The position numbers and the translations under genes were made by a program. From positions 5,522-69,521 of the forward strand of contig PBSL01000003.1 in assembly GCA_002726205.1 (NCBI GenBank): a DNA stretch of 64,000 nucleotides, given 5' to 3'. This DNA is from Planctomycetaceae bacterium (GTDB lineage Bacteria; Planctomycetota; Planctomycetia; Planctomycetales; Planctomycetaceae). Under the pieces are notes generated by a model. That model was not told the origin of the DNA and made no database searches. It was given only the letters and a program-made list of their open reading frames with translations. The first letter of the stretch is position 1. Every line of letters starts with the position of its first letter. This document shows positions 43,734-52,139 of this stretch, in pieces.

Positions 43734-44921
43734 TCAGGCGGCCCGGGCCAGGCGACGGGCGGGCAGTCGGTCGAGAATCGCGGTCGCGGTCCGTTCGCTG
43801 GCCCCGAGCAGAACAACGTCCTCGTACACCGCGGCCATTCGACCGGCGATCGTCGCCAGCGTTTCCGGATCACGGAGCCAGCCGTCAAGGATCGTTGTGA
43901 TCGGTCCGATCTTGGGTGCGATCGGGCCGGCAAACGGAAACTCCGGAATCAACTCGTCGTCGAGAAACAGGTTCGGCAGCGACATGTACCGGCAGGTCAC
44001 CAGTCGCCGGGCCAGGAACCTCATCAATCGCGTCGATCGGTAGATTGCTACTGCGGGAGTTCCACGGGCGAGAACCTCGAGACTGACCGACCCGGAGACC
44101 ATCAGGCAACAATCGGCCGCTTCCAGGATCTCCGAGGTCCGACCGACATGGAACTCGACACGCCCTTCTCCGGTCGCAACGCGTTCCCCGGCCAGGAACT
44201 GGGATTCGCAGTGACGGCGATCGGCGGCGCGGTAATTGGCCACCAGGAATCGAACCGACGGGTGCTGCTGTTGCAGCCGCAGGATCACCTCCTGCATCAC
44301 CGGCCAGTTCATCGCGACCTCCAGGGACCGCGATCCTGGCAACACGGCGACGACCGCAGACGAACCGGAACGGCAACCTGCAAGGAAGTCCTCGTCGAGC
44401 ACCCGTTCGGCCACCTCGTCGAAAAACGGATGACCCACGTACTCGACCGCGACACCGCGGTGGGCATACCAGTCCTTCTCGAAAGGCAAACCGCAAAGGA
44501 CGTGGTCGACAAACCGACGGATTCTCTTGATCCGCCAGGAGGCCCAGGCCCACAACTGCGGTGGCAGAAAATAGAACACGGGGATCCCGGCCGCACGGGC
44601 CTTGCGGGCAATCCACCAGTTGAACCCGGGAAAGTCCACGAGGACGACGGCGGCGGGCGGATCGGTCCGGAAGATCTGTTCGGCACGCCTGACCAGTCGG
44701 TAGAACTTGCCGAGCATCGGCACGACCCGGGTAAAGCCCATCACGGCCAGGTCGGTCAGTGGGTACACGAAGTCACCGCCGGCCTCTTCGATCAGCGGTT
44801 GCATCAGTGGTCCGCCGAATCCGGTCGGGATGATCTCGGGTCGGCGACGACGCAGTTCCCGGATCAACTCGGCGGCGTGCTGGTCGCCGCTGGGTTCACC
44901 AACCGAAAAAAAGATCCGCAT
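43734..44921 (-). CDS. lpxB: Lipid-A-disaccharide synthase
   Basis: 395 aa, normal length. Starts MRIFFSVGEPSGDQHAAELI, where GEPSGD is the LpxB hallmark. GFGGPLM, LVDFPGFNW, YFLPPQLWAWASWR, YVGHPFFDEV, LPGSRSLEV and VSGSVSLEVLARGTPAVAIYR are all typical. It joins UDP-2,3-diacylglucosamine and lipid X to make the lipid A disaccharide. The ATG has GGGGAGCGA immediately upstream, an excellent site. Its presence is direct evidence for lipid A capacity in this organism. The trkH gene precedes it on the same strand. Confidence 0.95.
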   Translation of the reverse strand: MRIFFSVGEPSGDQHAAELIRELRRRRPEIIPTGFGGPLMQPLIEEAGGDFVYPLTDLAVMGFTRVVPMLGKFYRLVRRAEQIFRTDPPAAVVLVDFPGFNWWIARKARAAGIPVFYFLPPQLWAWASWRIKRIRRFVDHVLCGLPFEKDWYAHRGVAVEYVGHPFFDEVAERVLDEDFLAGCRSGSSAVVAVLPGSRSLEVAMNWPVMQEVILRLQQQHPSVRFLVANYRAADRRHCESQFLAGERVATGEGRVEFHVGRTSEILEAADCCLMVSGSVSLEVLARGTPAVAIYRSTRLMRFLARRLVTCRYMSLPNLFLDDELIPEFPFAGPIAPKIGPITTILDGWLRDPETLATIAGRMAAVYEDVVLLGASERTATAILDRLPARRLARAA

Positions 44922-45012
44922 TCGCTCCCCTTGCCGACAGGTCTCCGAAATCGTCGGCAAGGTAAGCCGCAAGACGGGCAACGTCAAGACGTAGTCCCGC
45001 TGGTCGCTTTCA

Positions 45013-46587
45013 CTAGCGAGACCGCCAGAACGATGGAACGAAAAGGACCAGGATGGCAAACAGTTCCAGCCGACCCAGCAACATCAAGACTGTCAGCAGC
45101 AGCTTCGACTGTGCCGCCAGCATCGCGTAATTCCGCTCGGGACCAAACACCCCCAGGCCCGGGCCAATGTTGTTGAGCGTGGCGGCCACGGCACTGGCCG
45201 TGTCGAGCAGCCGATTCGATTCTTCGCCGTGCCAAGCGTCCCCCGGTTCGATCACCAGCAGAAGCATCCAGCTGATCACGCAGATCAACAACACCAGGCA
45301 GAAGTAAACGACAACCTGGTGTCGCTGGGCCTTGTCGATCGGTGTCCCGGCCAACCGCAATGGCCTGACCACGTTCGGACGGAATGCCTGTTCAACCTCC
45401 AGCCGCACGATCTTTGCGAACAGGATGAAGCGAATGACCTTCAGGCCGCCACCCGTCGAGCCGGCGCAGCCGCCGACGAACATCAGCAACAGCAACAGGC
45501 CCTGCGAAAAATCGGACCACTGGCCGAAATCGGCCGTCGCAAACCCGGTGGTGGTCATGATCGACGTCGTCTGAAAGAGCGAGATCCGGACCGCCTCGAA
45601 CAGGTCATCGACCTGCTGATCGAGAAAAATTGAGAGCCCCAGGAAGACCGATGCCGAGAGCAGCAGGAAAAGGTAGACACAGAACTCGGGGTCCTGACGA
45701 AACGTCTTCAGCGGTTGGCGGTCGGAAACCGCCAGGTGGAAAAGGGAAAAGTTCGTGCCGGCCACGATCATGAAGATCACGATCGTCGATTCGATCACCA
45801 CGCTCCCGAACCCGCCGACGCTGGCGTTGTGAGTGCTGAAACCGCCGGTGGCCATCGTGCCGAAGGTGTGACACAGCGCATCGAAGACACTCATCCCCTC
45901 CATGGCCAGCAACAGTGCCAGCAATCCGCTGATGGCAACATAGATCGCCCACATCACCATCGCCGCTTCCTGGACACGTGGCCTGACAGTCGAGGACATC
46001 GGTCCGGGCACCTCGCGTCGCAGCAGCGCCTTGCCGCCGGCACCGAGTTGCCCAAGGATCGCAACGAACAGGACGATGATCCCCATCCCGCCCAGCCAGT
46101 GAGTGAAGCTCCGCCAGAAAAGAATGCAGCGGGGCACAAGCGGCCTCATGCCCGTGGCTCCGGCTTCAAGATCGGTCAACACGCTGGCGCCGGTCGTGGT
46201 GAAACCCGACACCGACTCGAACAGCGCGTCGGCTACCCCCACGGTGACAATGATCTCGTGGCCGTCGGACGCAATGGCGGCCCGCTGAACACCGGAAAAC
46301 AGGAACGGCAATGACCCCAGGCATCCGGCCAGCAACCAGCCCAGCCCAACGATCGCCAGGGCTTCCTTGCGGAGGATCGTGCCGCTGTCGTGACGGCCGA
46401 TGTAGGACAGGCCGCCCCCGACCGCCAGGCTGCAGCCTATCGCCGTGAGCAGGCCCCAGAACCCGGCGGCCTCGAAGGTCTCGGCCTCACCGCACGCGGG
46501 GAACGCCCACGGCAGGCTGAAGACCATCGAGCCACCAACCAAAACTCCCAGCATGCCGAGCATCCGGCACAGCAGAAACCAATTCAT
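45013..46587 (-). CDS. trkH: TrkH/KtrB-family potassium transporter subunit
   Basis: 524 aa from ATG 46587 (MNWFLLCRM). About ten membrane segments carry four M1-P-M2 pore repeats with the filter glycines visible: [36 protein letters not shown] and [24 protein letters not shown] is another family signature. TrkH works with an NAD-binding TrkA to import K+; no trkA is adjacent. It is on the same strand as lpxB, 91 bases upstream, without obvious functional tie. An upstream extension to 46635 would only add a basic unlikely leader. Confidence 0.93.
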   Translation of the reverse strand: MNWFLLCRMLGMLGVLVGGSMVFSLPWAFPACGEAETFEAAGFWGLLTAIGCSLAVGGGLSYIGRHDSGTILRKEALAIVGLGWLLAGCLGSLPFLFSGVQRAAIASDGHEIIVTVGVADALFESVSGFTTTGASVLTDLEAGATGMRPLVPRCILFWRSFTHWLGGMGIIVLFVAILGQLGAGGKALLRREVPGPMSSTVRPRVQEAAMVMWAIYVAISGLLALLLAMEGMSVFDALCHTFGTMATGGFSTHNASVGGFGSVVIESTIVIFMIVAGTNFSLFHLAVSDRQPLKTFRQDPEFCVYLFLLLSASVFLGLSIFLDQQVDDLFEAVRISLFQTTSIMTTTGFATADFGQWSDFSQGLLLLLMFVGGCAGSTGGGLKVIRFILFAKIVRLEVEQAFRPNVVRPLRLAGTPIDKAQRHQVVVYFCLVLLICVISWMLLLVIEPGDAWHGEESNRLLDTASAVAATLNNIGPGLGVFGPERNYAMLAAQSKLLLTVLMLLGRLELFAILVLFVPSFWRSR

Positions 46588-46700
46588 GCGACGTGATCGC
46601 CGAGGGAACCTGGATCGAGACAGACGGTTTGGCAACCGTCAATTCTATCGACCCGACCATGGCCGACTCAATCACCACCCGGTTCCTGGACACCCGGTTC

Positions 46701-47189
46701 CTAGACAGCCGGGGAAAATGCCAGCCTGGTGGAATCGGGGGCAAGATCGCACCACTCGATCCGGCTGCGGGGGGAGGAAGCGATCCTGAATGACAGCAGG
46801 TCGGTCCCGCCGCACGACCACAATCGACAGGCTCCGGGAAATGCGGTCAGTGCACCCGGTTCCCGACAACCGATCATCACCAGCGAACCGCCCGGCCGCA
46901 GCGATGCCAGCCACCCGGCCAGCATCTTCCCGGAGGCACGCCCCGGCCCCGGGCGGGCCACGACCAGGTGGTGCGAAGTTCCCGAGACCGAGAAATCCCG
47001 GCTCGCCTCGGCGTCGAAGCCCAGGAACTCAAGATACTCGACCAACTCACCGGTTCCGGTCGCATCCAGGACACGATCGCCGGGTCCGACCCCGTGCCTG
47101 AGCAGCAATTCACGAAATATCACCCGCGGCAACGGCATCGCGGGAACAACTGAGGCCGCGGTGCGACGCGGTCCTTGAAACCAACGCAA
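46701..47189 (-). CDS. Small SAM-methyltransferase-like protein
   Basis: 162 aa. It has the first part of a class I methyltransferase Rossmann fold: DRVLDATGTGELVEYLEFLG resembles motif I, with VLDATGTG in place of VLDxGxGxG and FDAEAS as motif II. A later SLRPGGSLVMIG segment is like the post-motif strand. The protein is too short for a full fold with substrate domain and may be a degenerate or regulatory relative. The TTG at 47189 is clearly the start: a perfect GGAGG lies seven bases upstream, stronger than the ATG at 47138. It stands between trkH and the DUF1080 gene. Confidence 0.6.
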   Translation of the reverse strand: MRWFQGPRRTAASVVPAMPLPRVIFRELLLRHGVGPGDRVLDATGTGELVEYLEFLGFDAEASRDFSVSGTSHHLVVARPGPGRASGKMLAGWLASLRPGGSLVMIGCREPGALTAFPGACRLWSCGGTDLLSFRIASSPRSRIEWCDLAPDSTRLAFSPAV

Positions 47190-47284
47190 GAAAAAACCTC
47201 CGGGAACCCGGGCCGAGCGAACGCTCGAAGAGGCGGTACTCTATGCGCGGTCCCGAAACCGGTCAACACGGGTTCGCAACACCC

Positions 47285-48349
47285 TTACTTGACCGGTGCC
47301 GCCGGAGACGAGTTCGCTGAGGCCGCGGTCGGTTTCACGGAACGGTCCACCAGCCAGATGTTGCGGAAACGGATGGGGTTGCTGTGGTTCTGCAGTTTCG
47401 TGGGCAAGGCCAACGGACCCTCCGGCTTGCCCGCCCCCGTCTTCCGCTCGACCTCAAAATCGTCGTGGATCACCACCCCGTTGTGACGCACCGTCAGCCG
47501 GGCGTTGCCGGTCTTCTTACCAGACGAATCGAACCTGGCCGCCGTCAGGTCAATGTCGTACGTCTGCCATGACAGTGGCGGCAGACACATGTTTGTCGCC
47601 GGCTCCCGGTAGCGGTAAAGACCACCACACTCGTTGCTCTTTCCGGCCAGGCCAAAGGAATCCAGAATCTGCACCTCGTATCGACTCTGCAGATAAACCC
47701 CACTGTTGCCACGACCCTGGCCGCGCGCATTCGGCATGAACGGCAATCGAAACTCCAGGTGCAGATGAAAACTCGCGTAGGCCGCCTTCGTTTCGGTTCC
47801 CTCGATCAACAGGCCGGTGCCGGTCACCTTCCCACCCTTGAAATGATCCGCCGATGTTCCGTCAAACAGCACCACGGCACCACCGGGTGGTTTCGCCCCC
47901 ATCGTCGCACTGACCCGATCGACCTTCTGCAACTCGGCAATCACTCCGTCGATCGACTCGAGATACAGCACCGCCCGATCATCGGCGACATGGATCCTCA
48001 GTGGACCGGAAACAAAACGAGCCGCCACTCCTCGACGTGAACCCTTGATCCGCAACCGGGCCTTCCCCTCGGCTCCCGCCCCCGGAAGACCACCGGCATA
48101 CTCGACCGCCTCAAAACGACCACCGCCCAACGCAATGACCTGCAGCCCGATCGGCCTGTACTCCTGGGACCCCGTCAGCACCCAGCCGACATACTCGCCC
48201 TGCAATCGAAAATCCTCGCCCGCCGACGCCGCATCGGTGAACGTCAACCGCTTGGGGTCCGCGTCCTGGGCGATCACCCGGCCATCGGAACCGCCCATCC
48301 CACCCGCGACGACACACAACGCAACCAGAATTCGATGCCAACCAGCCAT
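47285..48349 (-). CDS. Secreted DUF1080 (3-keto-disaccharide hydrolase fold) protein
   Basis: 354 aa from ATG 48349 with GGGAGA upstream. The signal peptide is WHRILVALCVVAGGMGGSDG. An N-terminal beta module (about 30-150, with VEYAGGLPGAG) is followed by the DUF1080 jelly-roll. In that fold VVLFDGTSADHFKGG opens the domain, HLHLEFRLPFMPNARGQGRGNSGVYLQSRYEVQILDSFG is the conserved core, and IRFRNIWLVD closes it. The concanavalin-like fold is abundant in planctomycetes; some members hydrolyse 3-keto glycosides and others only bind glycans. The activity here is not shown. It has no partner genes beside it; the 134-base gap to trmB upstream holds nothing evident. Confidence 0.85.
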   Translation of the reverse strand: MAGWHRILVALCVVAGGMGGSDGRVIAQDADPKRLTFTDAASAGEDFRLQGEYVGWVLTGSQEYRPIGLQVIALGGGRFEAVEYAGGLPGAGAEGKARLRIKGSRRGVAARFVSGPLRIHVADDRAVLYLESIDGVIAELQKVDRVSATMGAKPPGGAVVLFDGTSADHFKGGKVTGTGLLIEGTETKAAYASFHLHLEFRLPFMPNARGQGRGNSGVYLQSRYEVQILDSFGLAGKSNECGGLYRYREPATNMCLPPLSWQTYDIDLTAARFDSSGKKTGNARLTVRHNGVVIHDDFEVERKTGAGKPEGPLALPTKLQNHSNPIRFRNIWLVDRSVKPTAASANSSPAAPVK

Positions 48350-48483
48350 TGATTCTCTCCCGAGACAACTCAACTCAAGACAACACTGCACCCTCCCTGA
48401 ATTACCCAGTTTGACATCCAGGACAGGGCACCCGCAAGGCGTAGAGATTCACCCGAATGCTGAAAGGGGAAGAACCGCGACGG

Positions 48484-49113
48484 TCATTCACCAGTATATC
48501 GCCAGTGGCCACAGTGGATTTCTGACCCTGCCTTACGGCCCTTTCGCTCGTAGCTTGTCAGGTAATCCATATCGTGTTCGGGGTGGTGCAATTCCGGCGT
48601 CGACAGTTCCTGGAACTTTTCGTGGTGAGAAACGAGGACACGGATGGTCTCGAAGTACTCACCAACATCAGACCTCGAGAACAGTTCTCCCCCGGTGACC
48701 AGCACCCGGGTCACGAGTCCGAGAAACTCATCGGTGAAGATCCGCCGGTGCCGATGCTTGCGTTTCCACCAGGGATCGGGGAAGTAGACATGGATGGCCG
48801 AAACGGAACTGGGAGCGATCAGCTGGTCCAGCGCGGTCCGGGCGTCACCACCGAGGACCCGGGCATTGGCCATCGCCCGTTTCTTGAGTCGTCGCGCGGT
48901 GCGCCGTCCCTCGCGGTAGTCGATCTCCAGGCCGCAGAAATTCGTCCGAGGATCGGCAACGGCCGCGTTGACCAGGAACAGGCCCCGGCCACAGCCGACA
49001 TCAAGTTCGACCGGTTGATCGTTGCCGAAGAACGTGGGCCAGTCGAGAGAATCATCCAGGTCCGGCAGCGTGAGGAACCAGGGGGCAAGATCCTCGGTCG
49101 GCGGCTGTCTCAT
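48484..49113 (-). CDS. trmB: tRNA (guanine-N7-)-methyltransferase
   Basis: 209 aa from ATG 49113 with GGGGGG a few bases upstream. Class I SAM fold with VELDVGCGRGLFLVNAA (motif I), FCGLEIDYREGRR (motif II) and the TrmB-specific VYFPDPWWKRKHRHRRIF, which contains the PDPW-K-H-RR substrate/catalytic block. It also has FSRSDVGEYFE and a C-terminal TSYERKG. It makes m7G46 in tRNA. It is the third gene of an operon with the HAD-like and FabZ-like genes, 21 bases after the latter. Confidence 0.94.
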   Translation of the reverse strand: MRQPPTEDLAPWFLTLPDLDDSLDWPTFFGNDQPVELDVGCGRGLFLVNAAVADPRTNFCGLEIDYREGRRTARRLKKRAMANARVLGGDARTALDQLIAPSSVSAIHVYFPDPWWKRKHRHRRIFTDEFLGLVTRVLVTGGELFSRSDVGEYFETIRVLVSHHEKFQELSTPELHHPEHDMDYLTSYERKGRKAGSEIHCGHWRYTGE

Positions 49114-49134
49114 CGGCACCCCCCGACAGACCGG

Positions 49135-49635
49135 TCAGTCAATTTTCTGGTCACGAGAGATCGGCACGCCAACCATGGTGCCGCAAAAGACCATCCGATC
49201 CTTGACGAACCCCTGGAAGGCGAACTCGGCACGCCGATTCGGCCGAACCTTGGTGACCTGTGCCATCAGCACGAGCCGCTCACCGGGAAAGACGGGGAAG
49301 CGGAATTTCACGTCGCTCATGCCCCCGAAGCCGAGGTAATCACCGCCGAGTATGTCGTATTTTCGTGCGAAGAACCCGGCCAATTGTGCGGCACATTCAC
49401 ACATGACCACGCCGGGCATCAACGGGAAGCCGGGCATGTGTCCGGTGATCCAGAATTCCGTCTGGCTGATGTCCTTGTAGCCGACCAGGCCCCGGGTTTC
49501 GAGATCGACCCGCAGCACGGCCGTCAGCTGTTCCATCTCGTGACGCTGGGGGTTGACCCGGCGAATCGCCTCGAGATCGAACTGCGGATTGTCGAAATCG
49601 AGGTTCTCCAGGGAATACAGCGGGGGAGGAGGCAT
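49135..49635 (-). CDS. FabZ-like 3-hydroxyacyl-ACP dehydratase (hotdog fold)
   Basis: 166 aa. The dehydratase signature GHMPGFPLMPGVVMCECAAQ gives catalytic His66 and Glu80, as in FabZ (GHFPGxPVMPG...E..AQ). C-terminal DVKFRFPVFPGERLVLMAQV is the usual hotdog second half. FabZ removes water from 3-hydroxyacyl-ACP in fatty acid and lipid A acyl supply. The Phe-to-Met change in GHM and the longer N-terminus (30 residues) set it apart from the housekeeping FabZ, so it may be a paralogue for a special lipid. It lies eight bases after the HAD-like gene. Confidence 0.8.
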   Translation of the reverse strand: MPPPPLYSLENLDFDNPQFDLEAIRRVNPQRHEMEQLTAVLRVDLETRGLVGYKDISQTEFWITGHMPGFPLMPGVVMCECAAQLAGFFARKYDILGGDYLGFGGMSDVKFRFPVFPGERLVLMAQVTKVRPNRRAEFAFQGFVKDRMVFCGTMVGVPISRDQKID

Positions 49636-49643
49636 GGCGCGAT

Positions 49644-50603
49644 CTACTCGATTCCGAGCACCTGGAGAACCTGGTTGAGTTCGGTCAGCAGGCGATCGGG
49701 ACGGAGCTGCGGATCACGCACCTCGTCCTTGCTCGCCTCGAGGCTTTCCTTGTCTCCAGCATACAAAGCGGTTTTCATTCCCAGTTGCCTGGCGACGACA
49801 AGATCGTTCCGCAGTCGGCTTCCGATATGGAGAACCTCACCCGGCTCGATCCCGTCCTGGGCCAGTTGTTCCAGGCAGGCCCGAAACAGCAACGGTGAAG
49901 GTTTGCGGAGGCCGATCTGGCACGAGAGTGTCATGGCATCGGCGTCGAGCAGTTCACCGAGGGGCGGTAGTGTACCTTGGGATCCCAGAGCCCGCAATAA
50001 CTGTACGAGCGTGAACGGCTGGGCATCGGCCAGCAGGGTTTGTCGCATGGGTGATTGGCCAATCGCCGACAGGGTTTCCAGCGCCCCGTCGGAGGCTTCG
50101 ACTCCCTGGAGTCCCTGGTGGAAGAAAAACGCCACCTTTTCGGCAAACTGGTCTTCGTCCCCGTAGAACTCCCGGTCGTACTCGTACTCGTTCTGGGCCA
50201 ACCGCCCCAGCAACGTCGACCAGACGGTGGCCGCGTTGACCTGGGGAAAGTTCCCGGTCTTTCCGGTCGCGGCCATCTGCCGCAATTCCAGGCAATCGCA
50301 GTACTGTTGATAGAGATACTCCCAGGGCGCACCCGGCTTCCGGCTCATGCTCTGCCACATGTTGAACGCCTTGATCGTCTTCTCCATCGCCACCCGCATT
50401 CTCAGCTGTTGTGGATGGTCCAGGTGCAGTTGACCATCGCTGATTCGCAGCAGCGTGCCGTACACCGACCAGGTCACCGCACAAATGCCCTCCAGCGGCT
50501 TCACGAACGGTGTCGCCGTGACCGACTCGATCGGCGGCGGTACCGGCCAGGTATAATCCTGGCCGTCCAGCCACTCGGCGTACTCCGTCAATGACTTGGG
50601 CAT
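49644..50603 (-). CDS. HAD-like protein without the catalytic aspartate
   Basis: 319 aa, first gene of the HAD/FabZ/trmB operon. The C-terminal half resembles haloacid dehalogenase-like phosphatases: GLRKPSPLLFRACLE (motif III Lys) and VLHIGSRLRNDLVVARQLGMKTAL (motif IV region). The N-terminal motif I, normally FDVYGTL with Asp nucleophile, reads WSVYGTLL, so Ser46 replaces Asp. In motif IV the first Asp of GDS is also Ser. Phosphatase activity is therefore unlikely, and a binding or scaffolding role is more plausible (inference). A large helical cap lies between about 70 and 210. Confidence 0.75.
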   Translation of the reverse strand: MPKSLTEYAEWLDGQDYTWPVPPPIESVTATPFVKPLEGICAVTWSVYGTLLRISDGQLHLDHPQQLRMRVAMEKTIKAFNMWQSMSRKPGAPWEYLYQQYCDCLELRQMAATGKTGNFPQVNAATVWSTLLGRLAQNEYEYDREFYGDEDQFAEKVAFFFHQGLQGVEASDGALETLSAIGQSPMRQTLLADAQPFTLVQLLRALGSQGTLPPLGELLDADAMTLSCQIGLRKPSPLLFRACLEQLAQDGIEPGEVLHIGSRLRNDLVVARQLGMKTALYAGDKESLEASKDEVRDPQLRPDRLLTELNQVLQVLGIE

Positions 50604-50747
50604 CGCTTCGATTATTCACAGAAAAGGAACCGTCCGGGAACGTTCATTATAGGAATGCTCTACCGGCAACGGCAGTTCGCACCCGAACTCGCCCCAACGC
50701 CCCCTGGTTTCTCGTGCTAAACTGGTGTGTCTGCTCCGGGAGATTTC

Positions 50748-51917
50748 ATGCGAACTGCACCAGCGATGATCGCGGCCTGTTGCTTGCTGGCTTGCCCGAT
50801 CACGTCCGCCATGTCGGCCGAAGACGCCGCGATGGTCGAGACGGTCAGTTTCGACGACGGTGGCCGAACCCGGACGATTTCCGGCCGGGTACTGGTCACC
50901 GCCACCGATGGTGGTCTGCTTGTCCAGGAACGGGACGGACGGTTGTGGACGGTAACGATCGAAACCCTCAAGACCCGCGATCCCAGCCGGATTCCGTTTC
51001 AGCCCTACACGACCCGTGAACTGGGTTCCCACCTGGCCACTGAACTCAAACAGTCGGTCGGCCCGGATCTCCTCATCACCACGACCCGTCACTACACGAT
51101 CGTCTCTTCGGCCGACCCCCGCTACGCTCGCTGGTGTGGTTTGCTGTTCGAACGGTTGCGAACGGCCTTCGTCACCTACTGGAAGGGCCGCGGCCTGGCA
51201 CTCGCCGAGCCCGAGTTCCCGATGGTGGCGATCGTGCTGAAGAACCGGGACGAGTTCAATCGTTTCGCAAAGCGCGACGCCGGCCTCGATTCGACCCAGG
51301 CGGTCGGCTACTACTCGATGCTCACCAACCGCATCGTGCTCTACGATCTCGCCGCCGTTCCCGGCCGGCCACCAGCCGGTACCGCGGCGGAAATTCAGCG
51401 TCGCCTGGCGACAGCACCCCGGGCAATCGCAACGGTGGTCCACGAGGCGGCTCACCAGGTGGCCTTCAACAGCGGACTGCATCGTCGACTGGCCGACAAC
51501 CCGCTGTGGCTGGCCGAGGGCATGGCGGTCTTCTTCGAAACCCCCGACCTCCGCAGCCGCACCGGATGGCGAACCGTCGGCCAGGTCAATCGTCCCCGGC
51601 TGGCCAGGTTCGTGGAGTTCGTCAGGCAGAGACGCCGGCCGGGATCATTAAAATCGCTGGTCACCGTCGATCGCCGTTTTCGCGACGCACCTTCCGAAAT
51701 CGACGCCTACGCCGAGGCCTGGGCGCTGAGCTACTACCTGATGCGAGCCCGCAGGAAGCAGTACCTCGCCTACCTGAAGACAATTGCCGCCAAACCGCTG
51801 CTCCGCTGGGACACGCCCGAGGTACGGCAGGCCGACTTCGAGGCAGCTTTCGGCAACGACTGGCAGAAACTCGACCGGCAATTCCTGAAATACATGTCCC
51901 GTGTCAAGCCGCGTTAG
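50748..51917 (+). CDS. Exported DUF1570 gluzincin-like metalloprotease
   Basis: 389 aa from ATG 50748, with GGGAG about seven bases upstream. The signal peptide is RTAPAMIAACCLLACPITSAMSA. The middle holds the zinc site HEAAH at 232-236 with the third ligand region WLAEGMAVFFE (Glu257), the gluzincin arrangement seen in DUF1570. An N-terminal SH3-like stretch (GRVLVTATDGGLLVQERDGRLWTV) comes first. DUF1570 proteins are common in planctomycetes and unstudied; a secreted peptidase is the reasonable guess. The 144-base gap to the divergent HAD-like gene has no clear operator. Confidence 0.83.
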   Translation: MRTAPAMIAACCLLACPITSAMSAEDAAMVETVSFDDGGRTRTISGRVLVTATDGGLLVQERDGRLWTVTIETLKTRDPSRIPFQPYTTRELGSHLATELKQSVGPDLLITTTRHYTIVSSADPRYARWCGLLFERLRTAFVTYWKGRGLALAEPEFPMVAIVLKNRDEFNRFAKRDAGLDSTQAVGYYSMLTNRIVLYDLAAVPGRPPAGTAAEIQRRLATAPRAIATVVHEAAHQVAFNSGLHRRLADNPLWLAEGMAVFFETPDLRSRTGWRTVGQVNRPRLARFVEFVRQRRRPGSLKSLVTVDRRFRDAPSEIDAYAEAWALSYYLMRARRKQYLAYLKTIAAKPLLRWDTPEVRQADFEAAFGNDWQKLDRQFLKYMSRVKPR

Positions 51918-52040
51918 CCCCTCGCCGGAGAACGCTCCTGCCTTCCCACGGTCGGTCCTCCTGTCCTACAATTGTCCTCCCCGGTCGACCGGGACAGCAG
52001 CGATCAACAACCAGTCAATCGGCACCACGAGAGCTCGATC

Positions 52041-52139
52041 ATGGCCAAGACCACTCGCAAGCTGAAGAAGGCCAACCACGGGCGTCGTCCCGCCAGTGCC
52101 AAGGCCCGCAAGGCCAAGCGGAAGAAGTTCCGGACCTAG
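52041..52139 (+). CDS. 32-residue very basic protein, candidate ribosome-associated
   Basis: ATG 52041 with GAGAG seven bases upstream encodes 32 residues beginning MAKTTRKLKKANHGRR and ending KARKAKRKKFRT. Fifteen of 32 residues are Lys or Arg; there are no acidic residues. Codons are GC-rich at third positions (AAG, CGC, GCC), as expected for a real gene here. It stands in the 218-base space after the DUF1570 gene and its stop shares CTAG with the convergent ccs gene. Composition recalls small ribosomal proteins such as bTHX or bS22, but it matches neither by eye. I do not recognise the family. Confidence 0.6.
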   Translation: MAKTTRKLKKANHGRRPASAKARKAKRKKFRT

